Translations under genes and position numbers: made by a program
Part shown: positions 4,863 through 6,438 of the stretch, one piece after another
Layout: each line of letters begins with the position of its first letter
Numbering within the stretch: position 1 is the first letter of the stretch
The notes under the pieces: model-generated
The model's database searches: none
The model's input: only the letters and a program-made list of their open reading frames with translations
Told to the model about the DNA's origin: nothing
NCBI GenBank assembly: GCA_028288645.1
Contig: JAQBNJ010000536.1
Coordinates: 1-6,438 of the forward strand
Reading direction: 5' to 3'
From: Sediminibacterium sp.
GTDB taxonomy: Bacteria; Bacteroidota; Bacteroidia; Chitinophagales; Chitinophagaceae
Length of the DNA: 6,438 bases

Positions 4863-6083
4863 ATGAAAAAGAGTATTTCGTTCAAATCATATAAACTGGG
4901 ATTGGCTTTCTTAATGCTTTCCGCAGGTACTATGAGTTTTGCGCAAAGAGGTGGCCGCGGTGGCGGAGAAAAGGGAGCTGAAAGACAAACTGCCCCTCAA
5001 AGACAGGAAGCAAGACAAAAGCCATCAGTCGGTCAAAGACAAATGCCCGGTGCTGCTTCCGAGAATCGTTCCCGGATGGGTCAGCAACAACAGCGGGAGC
5101 AAAGAACTTTTGAAAACAGGAACCCTGTTGTGCAAAGGCCCAGTGCTGAAGCGCCAACTGCACAAAGACGTGTGGAGCGCCAACCGCAGCAGCGGAATGC
5201 GGGCGGATTTGGCCAGGAGCAGCGTCAGCAGCAGCAACAGCCTACAACTGTGCAAAGAAACAACAGAGGTGGTTTTGGACAGGGGCAGCCACAGCCTTCC
5301 GTACAAAGGCCTTCCGTGAACAACAACAGTACACCTACGGATGCCAGGCGGAATAACCGTGTGAACAGGCCCACTCCTGATAATAGCCGTGTAACAGCGA
5401 ATAATAACAGGGGCTATAACAATAGCAGGACTTATAACAACGGTAGCTATAATAATAACAGGACCAGCAATAACAGGGTTTATAACAATAACCGCGTTTA
5501 CAACCGTAATTATACCAACAGGAGTTACAATATTGGTTCCTATTATGGCTCACGACCTCGTTATAGCCGTCCGCCGGTGATCTGGCAGGGAACCAGGTTC
5601 TATACACACTACAATTATAGTTACCATGCCTACAGGCCTTATTATTATGGATCGTTCTATCATCCCTTTGGTTATTTCCTGGGTTCATTGGCCTCATCAG
5701 CGATCTGGTTCTCATGGAACAACAATCGTTACTGGTATGACCAGGGTATTTACTATGAACCTTATGATAACGGTTACAGGGTAATACCTGCACCGATAGG
5801 AGCCAATGTGAATACTTTACCAAAAGGCTTTACTACGGTTAATGTGGATGGTGATCTCTATTACTATTATGCAGGAACTTTCTATGTTCCCGGCACTGAC
5901 CGCTACGAAATTGTACCAGCACCTCCGGGAGCTGTGGTATATGACTTACCGGAAGGCGCTAAAGAAGTAAAGATCAATGACACCGTTTACCTCGAGTACA
6001 ATGGCACTTATTACCTGCCTGTTTCTGTAGACGGAAGAGATGGATATGAAGTAGTGAATACAGAAGAAGACGATAATTTCTAA
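4863..6083 (+). CDS. Secreted low-complexity protein with DUF6515-like C-terminal repeats
   Basis: The 406-residue product begins with a Sec signal peptide: lysines at 2-3, hydrophobic core about 12-25, likely cleavage after SFA at 27. It should be exported to the periplasm or outer surface. Residues 28-175 are Q/R/G/P-rich and probably disordered, with recurring VQRPS and GGFGQ motifs. Residues 180-223 are Asn/Tyr/Arg-rich. Residues 224-290 are Tyr/aromatic-rich and include a hydrophobic stretch (269-285). The C-terminus holds two and a half copies of a repeat of about 43 residues (290-332, 333-376, 377-398): a Tyr-rich strand, then GYRVIPAPIGA or RYEIVPAPPGA, then LP.G...V. This matches my memory of the Bacteroidota DUF6515 family, whose function is unknown. 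It ends in an acidic EEDDNF tail. No promoter was clear in the 138 bases upstream. A strong hairpin follows the stop. Confidence 0.83.
   Translation: MKKSISFKSYKLGLAFLMLSAGTMSFAQRGGRGGGEKGAERQTAPQRQEARQKPSVGQRQMPGAASENRSRMGQQQQREQRTFENRNPVVQRPSAEAPTAQRRVERQPQQRNAGGFGQEQRQQQQQPTTVQRNNRGGFGQGQPQPSVQRPSVNNNSTPTDARRNNRVNRPTPDNSRVTANNNRGYNNSRTYNNGSYNNNRTSNNRVYNNNRVYNRNYTNRSYNIGSYYGSRPRYSRPPVIWQGTRFYTHYNYSYHAYRPYYYGSFYHPFGYFLGSLASSAIWFSWNNNRYWYDQGIYYEPYDNGYRVIPAPIGANVNTLPKGFTTVNVDGDLYYYYAGTFYVPGTDRYEIVPAPPGAVVYDLPEGAKEVKINDTVYLEYNGTYYLPVSVDGRDGYEVVNTEEDDNF
5400..5531 (+). repeat. Asn/Tyr codon low-complexity tract within the secreted protein gene
   Basis: Residues 180-223 are built from loosely repeated NNR.YNN units (RGYNN, RTYNN, GSYNNN, RVYNNN, RVYNRN). 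At the DNA level, AATAACAGG- and TATAACAA-type words recur, giving an A-rich coding strand. The units are imperfect, so this is a degenerate coding repeat, not a clean microsatellite. Confidence 0.65.
5730..6056 (+). repeat. Tandem DUF6515-type protein repeats (two full copies, one partial)
   Basis: Residues 290-332 and 333-376 align as YY..G.YY....d.Y.(V/I)(I/V)PAP.GA.V..LP.G...V.V....Y, and residues 377-398 repeat the first part (YNGTYYLP, then GYEVV). Similarity is at protein level, with little DNA-level repetition. The aromatic strands suggest a small beta structure repeated along the chain, which is inference. Confidence 0.7.
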
Positions 6084-6107
6084 ATACACCTATTGGTTTT
6101 AATAAAC

Positions 6108-6144
6108 AACGGCCACCGGTTAATAACCGGTGGCTGTTTGCTTG
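6108..6144. terminator. Strong hairpin between convergent genes (likely bidirectional terminator)
   Basis: GCCACCGGTT (6112-6121) and AACCGGTGGC (6125-6134) pair perfectly around a three-base loop; pairing extends to 6108/6138 with one G-T pair. The plus side continues TGTTTGCTTG. The minus side continues into GTTGTTTATT-like, T-rich sequence. It lies 28 bases after the secreted-protein stop and 16 bases before the end of the opposing gene, so it probably ends both transcripts. Confidence 0.75.
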
Positions 6145-6150
6145 TACCCA

Positions 6151-6438
6151 TCATTGCCTTACATAAACGGCTGAGCCGATTTTAAACTCCGTCCCCGCAT
6201 CATTCATGGCGAGTCCAACTACGCCACCTCTTTTCCAGCCTGAGCTGGTAAAATAGGTATTGAAGTACGCTTCCCAATAACCGCCGCGGATGTATTCCAC
6301 CTCAGACATACATTCGCCGCCAGCCGCAGCGGAAGGAAAAGAATTTCCCACCGCTGAAACAGTACCCCGCCCCATAACAGTAGAGGAAACACCTGAGATG
6401 TGGACGATAAATCCTCCGGTTGCTTTCCAGGTTCCGTT
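6151..6438 (-). CDS. Unidentified protein, C-terminal part (cut by right window edge)
   Basis: The reverse strand is open from the window edge to a TGA at 6151-6153, giving the last 95 residues of a longer protein. An internal ATG at 6375 is not needed, since the frame continues upstream to the edge. The visible part begins NGTWKATGGFIVHISG, then a Gly/Ser-rich stretch with one Cys (in GGECMSEVEYI), then alternating aromatic and polar residues (GGYWEAYFNTYF), GWKRGG, and a final AVYVRQ. The alternating pattern and many glycines suggest a beta-sheet fold of a secreted or lipoprotein-type protein, but the N-terminus that would show a signal is off the window. I do not recognise the family. Coding is supported by the continuous frame and by its convergent position behind a shared terminator hairpin. 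Confidence 0.65.
   Translation of the reverse strand, partial: NGTWKATGGFIVHISGVSSTVMGRGTVSAVGNSFPSAAAGGECMSEVEYIRGGYWEAYFNTYFTSSGWKRGGVVGLAMNDAGTEFKIGSAVYVRQ

Noticed and set aside
5335..5823. Minus-strand open frame of 162 codons rich in Tyr, Cys and Ser
   Set aside because: It is the mirror of the Asn/Tyr repeat codons of the secreted protein and has no start or domain support.

Overview
The window looks like chromosomal DNA from a member of the Bacteroidota, most likely the Chitinophagaceae or a close relative. The grounds are a DUF4290 gene next to murA, a secreted DUF6515-type protein, an acyl-CoA desaturase of the Bacteroidota type, sparse Shine-Dalgarno sequences, and matches to the TAnnTTTG -7 promoter element of this phylum. 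The assignment rests on protein-family recognition, not a database search.

Layout, left to right. Bases 1-486 (minus) are the N-terminal part of a fatty acid desaturase that runs off the left edge. Bases 674-817 (minus) are the last 48 or so codons of an EamA-type transporter with no N-terminal part. This remnant abuts a 124-base imperfect hairpin (819-942) whose other end coincides with the stop codon of pheS (942-1973, minus), the phenylalanyl-tRNA synthetase alpha subunit. pheS carries a heptamer tandem repeat inside its reading frame. A divergent intergenic region (1974-2310) holds another inverted repeat, built from 8-base units. Next come a DUF4290 gene with an RGG-rich tail (2311-3111, plus), an intrinsic terminator, a composite palindromic REP-like element (3171-3331) and murA (3417-4724, plus). 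murA encodes the first committed peptidoglycan enzyme and has Asp in place of the fosfomycin-target Cys. A secreted low-complexity protein (4863-6083, plus) follows. A strong hairpin (about 6108-6138) separates it from a convergent unidentified gene (6151-6438, minus) that is cut by the right edge.

The genes are mostly unrelated housekeeping functions: lipid desaturation, translation, cell wall synthesis and envelope. DUF4290 and murA are, as I recall, often neighbours in this phylum, but here a terminator and a repeat element separate them. No defence system, CRISPR array, transposase or RNA gene of a known class was found.

The unusual content is the repeats. Four non-coding or coding-embedded repeat elements of different sequence lie within about 2.5 kb. 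Three of them have a 7- or 8-base internal period. The most striking is the 819-942 hairpin: 58 paired positions with only four true mismatches. All eight of its transition differences are G-U pairs in a plus-strand transcript and A-C clashes in a minus-strand one.
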